NCBI GenBank assembly: GCA_020466095.1
Contig: CM035806.1
Span: forward strand, 114,411,080 to 114,475,079
DNA from: Chlorops oryzae
Lineage: Eukaryota; Arthropoda; Insecta; Diptera; Chloropidae
DNA length: 64,000 nucleotides
Reading direction: 5' to 3'
Under the pieces are notes generated by a model. It saw nothing but the letters and a program-made list of their open reading frames with translations, did no database searches and was not told the DNA's origin. Every line of letters starts with the position of its first letter. Position 1 is the stretch's first letter. Positions 1 through 10,238 of the stretch are shown here, piece by piece. Made by a program: the position numbers and the translations under genes.

Positions 1-815
1 TTCTTTATAAGAACCGCCCTTTTTCCACGCCCACTTTTCCACTTTTTTTAAAATTCTAATCGGAGGCTTAAATATATGCTCAAATTCTAAGTTTCATTGA
101 AATATGTCGAAAAAGTCCGATTTTGGGACAGTTTTGAGATTTGTGTGAAAGACCCTAGTACTGGAGGTACCATTGATAATGGAGCTAACAAAGAAATTTT
201 TAGAGAGGATGTGAACGGCTACAAAGTAAGCATAAGTGCCAAATTTCGTTCAAGTCCCATTTGAATTTTGGGTGTAGGGGACGATTTTCGAAAAACGCCC
301 TTCTGCCACGCCCACTTTTTCAATTTTTGGAAATCATAGTACTTGCCTTTAAGCATGTTCAAATAACAAATTTCATCAAAATATCTTGAAAAACTTAGAT
401 TTTAGAGCAGTTTTTGTTATTTTGGTTACAGACCCTAGTACTGGAGGTAACCCTTAAAATGGTCCGATCGGGTCTATTGTCGAACTTGTTCTTACTCATG
501 TCTTCGTGAGTACGCGTACCAAATTTCGTCAAGATGGCCCAACTCCTTCGATAAGAAAACGGTATACAAACAGACAGCCGGACAGACAGCTGGACAGACA
601 GACGGACAGACAGACGGACAGACAGACCGACAGACAGACGGACAGACAGACGGACAGACAGACAGACGGACAGACAGACGGACAGACAGACGGACAGCCA
701 GACGGACATGGCTAAATCGAATCTCCTAGTGACGCTGATCATTTCTATATATATTGTGTATGGTGTATCTCGACTGGTTCTGGGTGTTACATACAACCAC
801 ACAAACGCAATATAC
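1..815 (+). mobile_element. mini-me-like non-autonomous element, copy A (left end outside window)
   Basis: The sequence holds two short repeats of the motif CCCTAGTACTGGAGGTA (about 151 and 431), a (GTCY)n-type microsatellite and a terminal stretch reading TCGACTGGTTCTGGGTGTTA. The same blocks occur in reverse order and orientation at 2117-2988, so this is a dispersed repeat. A (GTCY)n tract close to a TA-rich stretch is the hallmark of dipteran mini-me elements. No protein is encoded; open frames across the microsatellite are low-complexity artefacts. It lies upstream of, and probably in an intron of, the dehydrogenase gene. The family name is inference from architecture; the repeat itself is certain. 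Confidence 0.6.
570..710. repeat. (GACR)n / (GTCY)n tetranucleotide microsatellite
   Basis: Imperfect repeats of GACA and GACG run for about 140 bp. The tract belongs to mini-me copy A; copy B has the complementary tract at 2206-2294 and copy C a shorter one at about 10073-10120. Confidence 0.85.
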
Positions 816-1009
816 CGTCGACACAGAGTGTGTCGGGTATATCAAGCTGCCAACCGTAATCCCAACTTCTAGTTCGTTTTGCCTTAATAGTTCTGTTGCC
901 CCTGAGGCTCCCCATTTTGATGGTTCCCATATACAATCAGTACCAAATTTTTATTTTTGAGATGGAAAAATATCTAGAATTAACATTTGATTTTTAATGA
1001 TGGTACCAG

Positions 1010-1532
1010 ACCGGACTCATCAATACGACGCTGGCATTCCTTCCTTTCATGGACAAGACAATTAACGGCCGCGGCGGCATTGTTGTCAACATATCCTCGG
1101 TTTACGGTTTAGAGCCAGCGCCTGCATTTGCTGTTTACTCTGCTGCAAAGCACGGTGTTGTTGGTTTCACACGGTCACTTGGAGTAAGTTTAATCGAAGG
1201 AAGCCAGCAATGTTATTCAACTATTATTTTGTTTTCTTAATTTATATTCCAAATAGAACGAGTTTTACTACCGGAAAACTGGTATCGCTTGTATCTGCGC
1301 TTGCCCCGGATTGACAACGAGCGAGTTAATGACCAACTTGCGTGACAAAGTTACTTGGGGTCATCATTCCGAGGAGCTGGCTGATGTAGTTGAAAAGGCT
1401 AAGAAACAAACTCCGGAAGAATGTGCAGTAAATATTATCAAGGCAATCGAAATGATGAAAAACGGTGGCATTTTCCTTTGCAATCTTGGACAGCTCAAGG
1501 AAGTTGTACCAACAGTTTATTGGCATCTTTGA
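1010..1532 (+). CDS. Short-chain dehydrogenase/reductase, insect ADH / 15-hydroxyprostaglandin-dehydrogenase-like, last two exons
   Basis: Two exons of an NAD(P)-dependent short-chain dehydrogenase are visible, 1010-1183 and 1257-1532, joined in phase 0 across a 73-bp intron with GTAAGT donor and AATAG acceptor. The first exon follows a CCAG acceptor and reads [15 protein letters not shown], then the NISSVYG strand with the catalytic Ser and the YSAAKHG motif (YxxxK catalytic pair). The second carries [10 protein letters not shown], the segment after the active site that contacts the cofactor, and ends YWHL-stop. The N-terminal Rossmann half (TGxxxGxG) is absent and must lie on exons left of the window, so the intron before 1010 is at least 1 kb and contains mini-me copy A. 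The frame is clean and there are no stops, which fits a functional host gene. Substrate cannot be told from sequence; the nearest families are insect ADH-related and 15-PGDH-like enzymes. Confidence 0.82.
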
Positions 1533-2116
1533 GCAGTTAAATGAAATTCAAAAAATAATCGAGCAATCGATTAATTAATCAATAAACTGGTCATTTTTAA
1601 TTGTGGATCTTCTTGCCCCGTGATTGATTCCAAATGCCAAAATATTTACGATAACCGCACAAAATATTTTTTTTTTTTCTCGAAATACAGAGTTAATTTA
1701 CTTAATAATTTTGATCAATCCTTTATTTTTTTTAATCAGTATTGCATAATATAGCCATATATCTTTTTTAATTCTCGAATAAAAAGGAACGACGACTATC
1801 TTCTAACACGCTTTTATACCTTGAAAATGTGGATTCAACGTCACATGACGTAATTGGGGCATATTTAAATGCACTTATCTCAGCGGGGCATAAATCTAGA
1901 ATAAAAGCACTTGTTAAATGAATTTCTCCATTGCTTAGGATATGTGAAATAAGCTTTAAAGAAGGATATCCAGTGTTTCGGGATTTAACTTACCTGAAAT
2001 TGGTAACAAATTCTTTTCGTTTGTGAATGGTGTCCAACTGACAATAAATTTCTTCAAAATTCTGCATTGCTTCAGCTAGTAAAATGCCCTGAGATTATAT
2101 TTTTATATTGCTGAGT
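1533..2116. other. 3' untranslated / intergenic stretch
   Basis: An AATAAA at 1581-1586, 49 bases after the dehydrogenase stop, is a plausible polyadenylation signal. The rest is AT-rich with no supported gene or repeat. Confidence 0.5.
1581..1586 (+). promoter_or_regulatory. candidate polyadenylation signal of the dehydrogenase gene
   Basis: Canonical AATAAA shortly downstream of the stop codon at 1532, in the expected orientation and followed by a GT/T-rich stretch. Confidence 0.45.
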
Positions 2117-2988
2117 ATGGGTGTGTAACACCCAGAACCAGTCGAGATAGACCTTACAAAATATATATAGAAATGATCAGCGTCACCAGGAGATTCGATT
2201 TAGACATGTCCGTCCGTCTGTCTGTTTGTCCGTCTGTCTGTCTGTCCGTCCGTCTGTCTGTCCGTCTGTCTGTCCGTCTGTCTGTCTGTTTGTATACAGT
2301 TATCTTATCGAAGGAGTTGAGCTATCTTGGAGAAATTTGGTTTGCGTGCTAACGGGGACGTGAGTAGGAACAAGTTCCAGAATGGAGCCGATCGGACCTT
2401 TTTAGGGGTACCTCCAGTACTAGGGTCTGTTACGAAAATCACAAAAACTGCTCTAAAATGGAAGTCCTTCAAGATATTTTGATGAAATTTGATATTTGAA
2501 CAGGTTTAAAGACAAGTATTACGATTTCAAAAAATTAGAAAAGTGGGCGTGGCAGAAGGGCCTTTTTTGAAAATTCTCTCCTACACCCGAAATTCAAATG
2601 GGACTTGAACGAAATTTGGCAATTATGCCTCGTATGTAGCCACAAGCATCCTCCCCAAAATTTTTTTTCGATCGGACCATTATTAGGGGTACCTCTAGTA
2701 CTAGGGTCTGTCACAAAAATCCCAAAAATGCCTTAATAGCGGACTTTATTGAAATATTTCAATGAAACTTAGAATTTGAGCGTATATATAAGGGTCCGAT
2801 TATAATTTCAAAAAAAATTTGAAAATTGGGCGTGGCTAAAGGGCGGTTTTCATTTATAAATTTATCAAAAGTCGGTATATGGGGCTCCTTATGCCCTTAA
2901 TCACCTGTTGATATTAAAAATTATGTGTCTGTATCGGGTATTCTATTGTCAGGCTCGCCTGACTATACACTCTTACTTGTTTTTTTTA
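2117..2988 (-). mobile_element. mini-me-like element, copy B (inverted relative to copy A)
   Basis: Read on the minus strand it starts AAACAAGTAAGAGTGTATAG, passes a 12-bp near-palindrome (GTCAGGCGAGCCTGAC), then the conserved body with two CCCTAGTACT motifs, the (GTCY)n tract at 2206-2294 and the end TCGACTGGTTCTGGGTGTTA. It matches copy A over most of its length and so forms an inverted pair around the two dehydrogenase exons. No coding capacity. Confidence 0.65.
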
Positions 2989-3358
2989 GTTTAATTGAAA
3001 ATAACACAACCATTAACAGCCAGTTTTTCAATGTCGTAATCTTAAATGACAAGCCAATCAATTATGTGCAGAAAATATCAAATCTGAGAACTGTATCACA
3101 AACCTTTTCCGCGATATAAAGGTTCTTCTAAAACAACTCAATTTGGATTTTCGTATACGTAACATAACATAACTTTGAATTGAAAAATCCACTTGTTTTT
3201 GAACTGTTTTTAACAAAGTTGGCTTACTTTTATTAAATTTTGAAAAATATGAATTCCAAAGCTTTCACTTTTACAACGCGTGTATAAAAATGCAAACATT
3301 TTTCCCATTAAAACATAAAAGTTTTTTTGGCACAATAGTGTTCGGTAAGTTAACCATA
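2989..3358. other. unannotated AT-rich stretch
   Basis: Nothing recognisable. It ends in the TA dinucleotide (3357-3358) used by the neighbouring Tc1-like element. Confidence 0.4.
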
Positions 3359-3562
3359 CAGTATGCAAAACTCGTATTCATACACCTCAAAATTTCAGTG
3401 AAAAACTGATTTTTACTGCCATAAAAATAGAATTTTGGATGAAAACTCATAAAAAGCATTACTTTTATGCAAATCAAGCAGAAAAACAAACAAAAGATAT
3501 TACAGTTTTCAAAATATAAGCAAATTTGTTATTTTGGCACACAAAATTCGTATTCATACACC
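3359..3562 (+). repeat. left inverted repeat of the Tc1-like element
   Basis: Matches the reverse complement of 4684-4884 throughout with few differences; includes an outer and an inner copy of the terminal direct repeat. Confidence 0.88.
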
Positions 3563-3688
3563 AACCAAATGTGGTCCTGGGATAACATCTACTTATTTAA
3601 TGTGTCAAAAACAGCTGTTTAGCAATTGTCCAGATTTTAATCTATAGTTATAACTTGACATTTTCGACTCAATTCGTTTTTTGAAGCA

Positions 3689-4643
3689 ATGGGACGTAAA
3701 GGAACAGAAGTTGGAAATGAAATTCGCGAACTCGTACTTAAACTGCACAAAGAAGGCAAGTCACTGCGTGAAATAGCAAAAATAATAAATAGAACCCATT
3801 TTACGGTTCAGTACATTGTCAAAATGTTTCAAAGTCAAGGATACGTGCAGAAGAAAAAACGTAATGGACCCAGACAAAAACTTACTCGTAGACATCAGTC
3901 CTTCTTAGTAAGGCAAATTCGGAAAGATCCAACAACTTCAGCACCATATTTAGTGGAAAGCCTACTTACACAATACGGAATATCAGTAACAGCCCAAACT
4001 GTAAGAAATTATCTCAGAAAACTCAAGTTTAAAAGCAGAATTGCGGCACGAAAGCCTTTTATAAGTCGAATTAACCGCATCAAAAGAGTACAATTTGCAA
4101 AAAAGTATATTAAAATGGGTTTGCGGTTCTGGAAGCGTGTTATATTTTCCGATGAATGAAAATTCACCATAACAGTGTCCGATGGAATCACTAAAATATG
4201 GCGAGAAAAAATAAGAGGCTTTATTTCAAGAACCTTTTGTCAACAGTTAAACACGGCGGGGGCTCCGTCATGATTTGGGGCTGTTTCGCTGCTGCAGGCG
4301 TGGGAAAGCCCAAAATTTGGGGCTGACAGGGCGATATATGTTTCAACAGGATAACGACCCCAAGCACACAGCTTTCGATACACGTTTATGGATCCTTTAT
4401 AACTGCCCATATTATTTGAAAACACCACCGCAGAGTCCCGATATCAATCCTATTGAGAATCTATGGTCGATTTTGAAAAAAAGAGTTCGAAAGCATACAA
4501 TTAGAGAGGCTACTGATCTGAAACGCATTTTACGATGGGAATGGCAAAAAATATCCCCAACTTTGACAAAAAAATTGGTGAAATCAATGAAAAAACGTTT
4601 GAACGGCGTTATAAAACAACGAGGATATCCCACAAAATATTAA
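3689..4643 (+). pseudogene. Tc1-like transposase, DD34E, broken
   Basis: The first 156 codons are open: a paired-type helix-turn-helix start (GKSLREIAKIINRTHFTV), a second HTH, then FSDE holding the first catalytic Asp. The next codon is TGA, where relatives usually have Ser. The frame resumes with [14 protein letters not shown], shifts around the [12 protein letters not shown] motif, and appears to have lost a segment before FQQDNDPKHTA (second Asp). The third acidic residue is in SPDINPIENLW with 34 residues between it and the second Asp. The protein would cut and paste the element at TA sites. At least one stop, a frameshift and a deletion make this copy non-autonomous, but its ends look usable in trans. 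Confidence 0.88.
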
Positions 4644-4683
4644 TTCTTAATAAAAAGCTGTTAAAAATAGAAACTAAACAGAT

Positions 4684-4884
4684 GTATGAATACGAATTTT
4701 GCGTGCCAAAATAACAAATTTGCTTATATTTTGAAAATTATAATATCTTTTGTTTGTTTTTCTGCTTGATTTGCATTAAAGTAATGCTTTTTATGAGTTT
4801 TCATCCAAAATTCTATTTTTATGGCAGTAAAAATCAGTTTTTCACTGAAATTTTGAGGTGTATGAATACGAGTTTTGTATACTG
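4684..4884 (-). repeat. right inverted repeat of the Tc1-like element
   Basis: Mirror image of 3359-3562. It is followed by TATATA, from which the adjacent mariner starts. Confidence 0.88.
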
Positions 4885-4890
4885 TATATA

Positions 4891-6186
4891 TTAGGTGTAG
4901 TAAAAAGAAATCCATTATTTTTCCAATAGATGGCGTTATTTATCTGCATCTCGCGTTGTATAAGTCCGATCGTGTTCCGCTAGGGGGCATTAGAAAGATG
5001 ACAGTTCCTACTAAAAAAGCTTCTTTGACACTTTTTTGATTGATTGATTCAGTTTTGTTTGACAGCTTGTCAAAGATGGACATCAGCAAAGAGAAAATTC
5101 GCTACATTTTACAGTTTTTCTTCGATAAGGGAGAAAACGCAAGCCAGGCGGCTGAAAATGTGAATAGCGTTTATGGACCTGATACTGTAACAGCCAATCA
5201 TGCGCAATTTTGGTTTCGTCGATTCCGTTCCGGTAACTTCGATGTCAAGGATGCACCACGCACTGGAAGGCCAATTGTCGAAAATGTCGATAAAATCATG
5301 GAAATTATCGAGTCCGACCGTCATGTTAGCACTGTTTCGATTGCAAAAGAGCTAAAGATTGCACAAAAAACCGTTTGGAACCATTTGAATAAGGCTGGAT
5401 ACACAAAGAAGCTCGATGTATGGGTGCCACACGAGTTAACGCAAAAAAACCTCATAGACCGAATTTCCATCTGCGAATCGCTGCTGAACCGCAACAAAAT
5501 CGACCCATTTCTGAAGCGGTTGGTGACTGGTGATGAAAAGTGGGTCACTTACGACAACATTAAGCGAAAACGGTCGTGGTCGAAACACGGTGAACCGGCG
5601 GAAACGGTGGCCAAGCCAGGATTGACGACCAGGAAGGTTTTGCTGTGTGTTTGGTGGGATTGGCAGGGAATTATCTACTATGAGCTGCTCCCATACGGCA
5701 AAACTCTTAACTCGGAACTCTACTGTCAACAATTGGACCGTCTGAAGGAAGCAATCGCCCATAAGCGGCCAGCTTTGGCCAATAGGAGAGGAATTGTGTT
5801 CCATCAGGACAACGCCAGGCCACACACATCGATAGTGACTCGCCAGAAGCTCCGGGAGTTTGGTTGGGAGGTTCTTCTGCATCCACCTTATAGTCCGGAC
5901 CTGGCACCAAGTGATTACCATCTGTTCCTGTCCATGGCGAACAATTTTGCTGGTGAAACATTCGCTTCAAGAGAGGCTTCTGAAATTCGACTGTCTCAAT
6001 TTTTTGCTAATAGGAACGAGGGCTTCTATGAGAGAGGCATAATGAAATTACCTTTAAAATGGCAACAAGTTATCGAACAAAACGGCGCATATTTGACCTA
6101 AATCGGGTCATTCTAACTATCTTAAATAAAGCCCTCAATTTAATATATAGCCCTCAAAATAATGGATTTCTTTTTACTACACCTAA
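4891..6186 (+). mobile_element. mariner element, complete copy (mar-1)
   Basis: TIRs begin TTAGGTGTAGTAAAAAGAAA at both ends, with TA at 4889-4890 and 6187-6188. Length 1296 bp is typical of mariners. Only TATATA separates it from the Tc1-like element, so it inserted into or next to that element's target duplication. Five further copies or fragments of the same mariner lie at 29282-30567, 33495-33834, 46079-46417, 50265-50601 and 54818-55086. Confidence 0.93.
5076..6101 (+). CDS. mariner transposase, DD34D, intact
   Basis: Catalyses excision and TA-specific insertion of mariners. The start MDISKEK at 5076 is preferred over the upstream in-frame ATG at 5040 because known mariner transposases start about here and have about 340-350 residues; this choice gives 341. 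The N-terminal HTH region contains WFRRFRSGNFDVKDAPRTGRP, and the linker has the family motif WVPHEL. The catalytic triad is visible: VTGDEKW, FHQDNARPHTS and SPDLAPSDYHLF, the last two Asp separated by 34 residues. There are no stops or frameshifts. With both TIRs present the copy has everything needed for mobility, but activity is inference. The subfamily is not settled; it is clearly distinct from the Himar1-like copy at 27731. Confidence 0.93.
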   Translation: MDISKEKIRYILQFFFDKGENASQAAENVNSVYGPDTVTANHAQFWFRRFRSGNFDVKDAPRTGRPIVENVDKIMEIIESDRHVSTVSIAKELKIAQKTVWNHLNKAGYTKKLDVWVPHELTQKNLIDRISICESLLNRNKIDPFLKRLVTGDEKWVTYDNIKRKRSWSKHGEPAETVAKPGLTTRKVLLCVWWDWQGIIYYELLPYGKTLNSELYCQQLDRLKEAIAHKRPALANRRGIVFHQDNARPHTSIVTRQKLREFGWEVLLHPPYSPDLAPSDYHLFLSMANNFAGETFASREASEIRLSQFFANRNEGFYERGIMKLPLKWQQVIEQNGAYLT

Positions 6187-7010
6187 TATTTTAATACGTA
6201 TTAGAATGGAGAGTATCTCATCTTCTTTTCAGACGCTGTAAAATCCACCGAATATGCGTACACATATTAAGAAAAAGACATGAAAGTGGAATTTAGGAAA
6301 TACAAAAATAAAATGTATTATAAAATATATACATAAATAAAAAAAAAATTAAAACTACAAAAAAAAAAAAAAAAACACAAAATAAATAATCATAGAAACT
6401 AAAAAAAAAATTAATTTAAAAAAATATTTTTTCATGCATAGACTGATTCCTCACTAAGTAATTATATAAAGCGTTTTTATGCGCTTTTAGGAGGGCCTGT
6501 CAAAGTGCTCCTAAAACAAAATTATTGAGTTTTTTAAAGCGCTCCTGTTTTGCAGTAAACTAACGCAAAGCCAAACGTGCCTTCTTTTCGATCAGTGCTA
6601 AGCGCTTCAAAAGCGCCATATACTTGCTGAAATAAGGCCCTTGTCTCCAATGACATGCTTATGTTAAAATCAGGAGGTTTTAAAAGGAATATAAAGGGCT
6701 TTTCTGCTTGATAGATGCGCTTATTTGCTCTTTAAAAGCGCTTCAGTTCCTACTGGGTAAAACTTCTTATACCTTTTAAAATATCTTTTTAACGTTCGTA
6801 ATGAAAAGATTTACATCGCGATGTCGCTCTCTTACAAACTCAGCGACACGATGAAGATCATGAGCCGCACATGTGAAATGTATCAATTTAGGACATATTA
6901 TTTTTTTAAACATTCATTGCGCATATCATGTAAGCGGCAGCATCAGTTAAACAAAAAAGAACTTTGCATTTTTCAACGTCAAAAAAATGGAAAAATGAAA
7001 AAAATCATGT
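6187..7010. other. AT-rich stretch without recognised genes
   Basis: Contains A-rich runs around 6340-6425 and a segment at about 6475-6770 with repeated GCGCTTTTA / AAAGCGC words on both strands, suggestive of a decayed repeat. No protein-coding support. Confidence 0.35.
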
Positions 7011-7466
7011 TTAAGCCAAAATAGCTTTTGCCTTTATATTCAAAGTTACTTTACGGAGTTCATATACACACTCATCAAAATACCTGGCCATTGTCTGAAT
7101 ATTAACATTAGACAAAATTTTGGACTCAAAAAGGTAACTCTTACTAGGCTGTTCTCCTAGAACTCCAAATACGAAATTTACCACATATCGTTGTTCGCAA
7201 TTTTTTTGCTTCTTTACTTCGGCCAACTCTTTCTTCAAAGCTTCAACTTCGACCTTAAATTCGTTTCTCTCCTCATGAAGTTTGGAAACAATTTCAGATT
7301 TTGTTGAATGAAGTTGTTTCGTTGCATCGCTTATTTCGTTCAAATCGACACTGAAACGTTTGAAAGGAGGAGCTTTTTCGTCGAGCCTAGAACCCTGACT
7401 CGAAGGAACTTTTTCATTGACTTCAGAACATTTAGTTGATGGACCTGCTTCTTGTTTATGATCCAT
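7011..7466 (-). CDS. hypothetical 151-residue coiled-coil protein
   Basis: An open frame from MDHKQEAGPSTK to KAKAILA-stop. The N-terminal third is rich in Ser, Lys and Pro. Residues of about 50-90 have heptad-like Leu/Val spacing with many Glu and Lys and are a probable coiled coil. The rest contains RYVVNFVFGVLGEQPS and MARYFDECVYELRKV. I do not recognise the family. It lies just downstream of the Helitron helicase fragment in the same orientation, so it could be a second element ORF, a captured host exon or part of another element. Composition looks coding, but no independent support exists. Confidence 0.35.
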   Translation of the reverse strand: MDHKQEAGPSTKCSEVNEKVPSSQGSRLDEKAPPFKRFSVDLNEISDATKQLHSTKSEIVSKLHEERNEFKVEVEALKKELAEVKKQKNCEQRYVVNFVFGVLGEQPSKSYLFESKILSNVNIQTMARYFDECVYELRKVTLNIKAKAILA

Positions 7467-7721
7467 TTTCAGAACTATATTCCAAATAAAATTTTATATT
7501 TTTATTTGGAATGATTATTAAGAATATGAATCGTACAATATATCTAATCGAATATAATGAAACCTGTTTCATCATTTCTGCTCTATATTAAAATATAATA
7601 TATATACATCCATTTCATTTATTTATTTTATAACAAAATTGGCTTGTAAAAAATTAAAATTACAATTATAAAAATAAAAATAAATTTTGAATAGAATGAA
7701 TTTTCAGTTTTATGAATGCAT

Positions 7722-8975
7722 TCAATGTCTTGTCAAAATCTCTCTATAAAAAATATCCCTTGTGAATATTCTATTATCATTTAATAAATTGCCATGACCA
7801 TTTTCATTGGATATATAAAATCTTAAACCATTGAAAGAACGGACTCTGCTCGCAGCGACGTACAACTGACCATGTGAAAAAACAGGTATTTTCAAAAGAA
7901 TACCAACTCTTTTAAAAGTTTGCCTTTGTGATTTGTTAATGGTGATTGCAAAAGCAGGGACAATGGTAAATTGTGTACGCCGAAGCTGGAAAGGCAAAAT
8001 CGTTCCAGAAAATGTTAAATTTATTCGAGAAATTAAAATACGATTTCCAATTGCAAATCCTGTTAGAATTTCACAATCTATGGAATTTCTGTGCAAAATC
8101 TTGACCCTCATGCGTGTACCATTAACTAAACATTTTGATGTATTTAAATTCCTTATGAGCAAAACAATAGAATTCACTTTTAACCTCAATTTGCGAGGGG
8201 ACATACCACTTACATTGAGTGAATTCAAAAATTCAATTGGATAATTATTTATGTTCATACCATCCGAATCTTCAATAATTTTGTCCAAACTAAAGAAACA
8301 TTTTTCTTCGCCTTGAATTCGATTCAAAATTTGATCATTAATTAACGCACAATCTTCATTGTGTGCTAAAATTACTGATTTCAGAATTTCATCATTCAAC
8401 ATATTTGTAGACAAATTACCATATGTATCTTCAATGATATTATTAAATACACCAACTATATGATTTGGATTGGCACTGAAGTTTCCAATACAGGAGGTAA
8501 TTTGAATGCGCTATGTAAAGTTCTACCCCCAATTAAAAGGGTTGATGCAATCCCACTAAATGCAGTTACAACTAAACGCAAATTTAATGCGCGAATACGA
8601 TGAATAATTGCACTTTGTACAAAAATTTTACCGCATAATGACTTTTTTTTTCAATGTTTGCATTAGCATACATTTCTTGAAAAATGTCCTTTTCTTGCTG
8701 TGAATCGAAGTCCTCATCTGGAACTTCACCCAATTGCCTTGGCATTGGTAAACCGAAAGCCTGAAAATTTAAATTATGTCCAACTAAAATTTCATCAATA
8801 TGCAATAAAGTTCTATTCTAAGAAACATCTTGATTCCAATTCCTTAAGAAATCTTCACAAAGAAAATCTTTAAAATCATTCCAAAGTGCAAGTGCATTCG
8901 TAGGCATGTTTAATGCACAAATAAAAGCAAATAACTCACGCAATTGATGAGGAATTTTTTCAAATTTTTTCTTTT
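7722..8975 (-). pseudogene. Helitron RepHel: C-terminal PIF1-like helicase, degenerate
   Basis: Reading on the minus strand from 8975: PHQLRELFAFICALN, TNALALWNDF and LLHIDEILVGHNLNFQAFGLP, the segment leading into the helicase of Helitron proteins. A frame change and missing DNA follow, so Walker A and B are not seen. The helicase resumes with VVTAFSGIASTLLIGGRTLHSAFK, then PRKLRLKVNSIVLLIRNLN, AFAITINKSQRQTF and LYVAASRVRS, which are PIF1 motifs IV-VI. Several frameshifts and the loss of the ATP-binding site make it non-functional. In Helitrons this domain unwinds DNA during rolling-circle transposition. The matching N-terminal part is at 10239-11020. Confidence 0.85.
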
Positions 8976-9361
8976 ATGTTCTTTCATTTCCAACTTGTAT
9001 TATGTTATGTATACGAATCTCCGATTTGAATTGCTTTAGAAAAACCTCTATATCGTGGAAACTGTTTGCGCTGTAGTTCTTAGATTTGACATATGCACAC
9101 ACAATTTATTGGCTAACAATTTAAAATATCGTTTTCGGAAGGGGGACTGCTAATGGGTGGGCTATGTTCATTCAAAGTCCAAAAAACCTGAAAATCTTTC
9201 AAAAAATTTTCAAATTTTCGACTTTGAGCATCATTTTACACCATTCATTTTACGTTTTGTTAGTTATTTTTTAATGTCATATTAAAGAATGATGTTTTAA
9301 GAACATAAAAGATTTAAAAATTTTAAAATATTTTAAGCCATATACGAGCAAAACGAGTTTA

Positions 9362-10190
9362 AAACAAGTAAGAAAGCTAAAGTCGGTCAAGCCCAGCCCA
9401 AATACCCAGCGTCCCGACATTATGAGCGCACTATGTTTCGCTTCTCTATTTGTGGGCGTGGCAGTGGGAGGGCACCATAAATTATTTCCCTTCACCTTTC
9501 ATTCGCCTTGGTGAACCTATGTTGCGAATTTGAAGCTTCTACGCCTTTTACTTCGGAAGTTACGAAAAATCTTCATTTGTGGGCGTGGCAGTATGCGGGC
9601 CATATAAAATTTTTTCCTACACCTTTCATTCGCCTTGGTGAACCTATGTTGCGAATTTGAAGCTTCTTCGCCTTTTACTTCGGAAGTTACGAAAAATCTT
9701 CATTTGTGGGCGTGGCAGTGGGCGGGCCAAAAAAAATTGTTTCCTACACCTTTCATTCGCCTTGGTGAACCTATGTTGCGAATTTGAAGCTTCTACGCCT
9801 TTCACTTCACAAGTTACGATTAGCCCTTATTTTTGGGCTTATTTGTGGGCGTGGCTCGAGGAGGGCGGCGTCCATTTTTTGCCAGGATATGTCCCTTTTT
9901 GTAGTTTACCGGCACACCAAATATCAATGGAATGTGTTGAGTGGTTCGCAGGTTACAAGCATTTTATTGAAAACACAATAAACTCATTTGTGGGCGTGGC
10001 AGTGGGCGGATGTCTCCCATTTTTACTTAGGATCATACTCGGACCCCGATATACATGTGTGCCAAATTTCGACGGACAGACGGAAAGACGGTCAGACGGA
10101 CAGACGGACAGACGGACATGTCTTAATCGATTCAGTTTTTGATCCTGATCATTTCTATGGGATTTTGTAATCTGTGTCGGCCTGTGTAAT
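9362..10190 (+). mobile_element. mini-me-like element, copy C, inserted in the Helitron
   Basis: Starts AAACAAGTAAGAAAGCTAAA, contains several GTGGGCGTGGCAGTG blocks, a 127-bp tandem repeat and a short (GACG/GACA) tract, and ends near TTTTTGATCCTGATCATTTC, the same design as copies A and B though the sequence has diverged. It separates the N-terminal and helicase parts of the Helitron. Frames crossing it are not genes. Confidence 0.55.
9494..9874 (+). repeat. 127-bp tandem repeat inside mini-me copy C
   Basis: The words ACCTTTCATTCGCCTTGG recur at 9494, 9621 and 9748, an exact 127-bp period. Each unit also contains GAACCTATGTTGCGAATTTG and TTTGTGGGCGTGGC; the last unit is diverged. Confidence 0.85.
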
Positions 10191-10238
10191 CTGTGAGATT
10201 ATTTTAAAAATCACTTCTTAAATTACTTTGATTTTGGC

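Larger units (their letters stand above)
3359..4884 (+). mobile_element. Tc1-like DNA transposon with long IR/DR termini
   Basis: The element is bounded by TA on both sides (3357-3358 and 4885-4886) and has inverted repeats of about 200 bp. The outer end of each arm (CAAAACTCGTATTCATACACC type) is repeated at its inner end (ACAAAATTCGTATTCATACACC type, about 3541-3562 and its mirror at 4684). Each arm therefore carries two direct repeats, the IR/DR layout of some Tc1 families. The internal gene is a broken DD34E transposase. Total length 1526 bp is close to a complete Tc1-like element. Confidence 0.88.

Noticed and set aside
395..802. Open frames over the GACA/GACG tract
   Set aside because: Low-complexity translation of a microsatellite, open on both strands; no domain.
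7011..7466. Assigning the coiled-coil frame to the Helitron
   Set aside because: No motif links it to Rep or helicase; kept as hypothetical.
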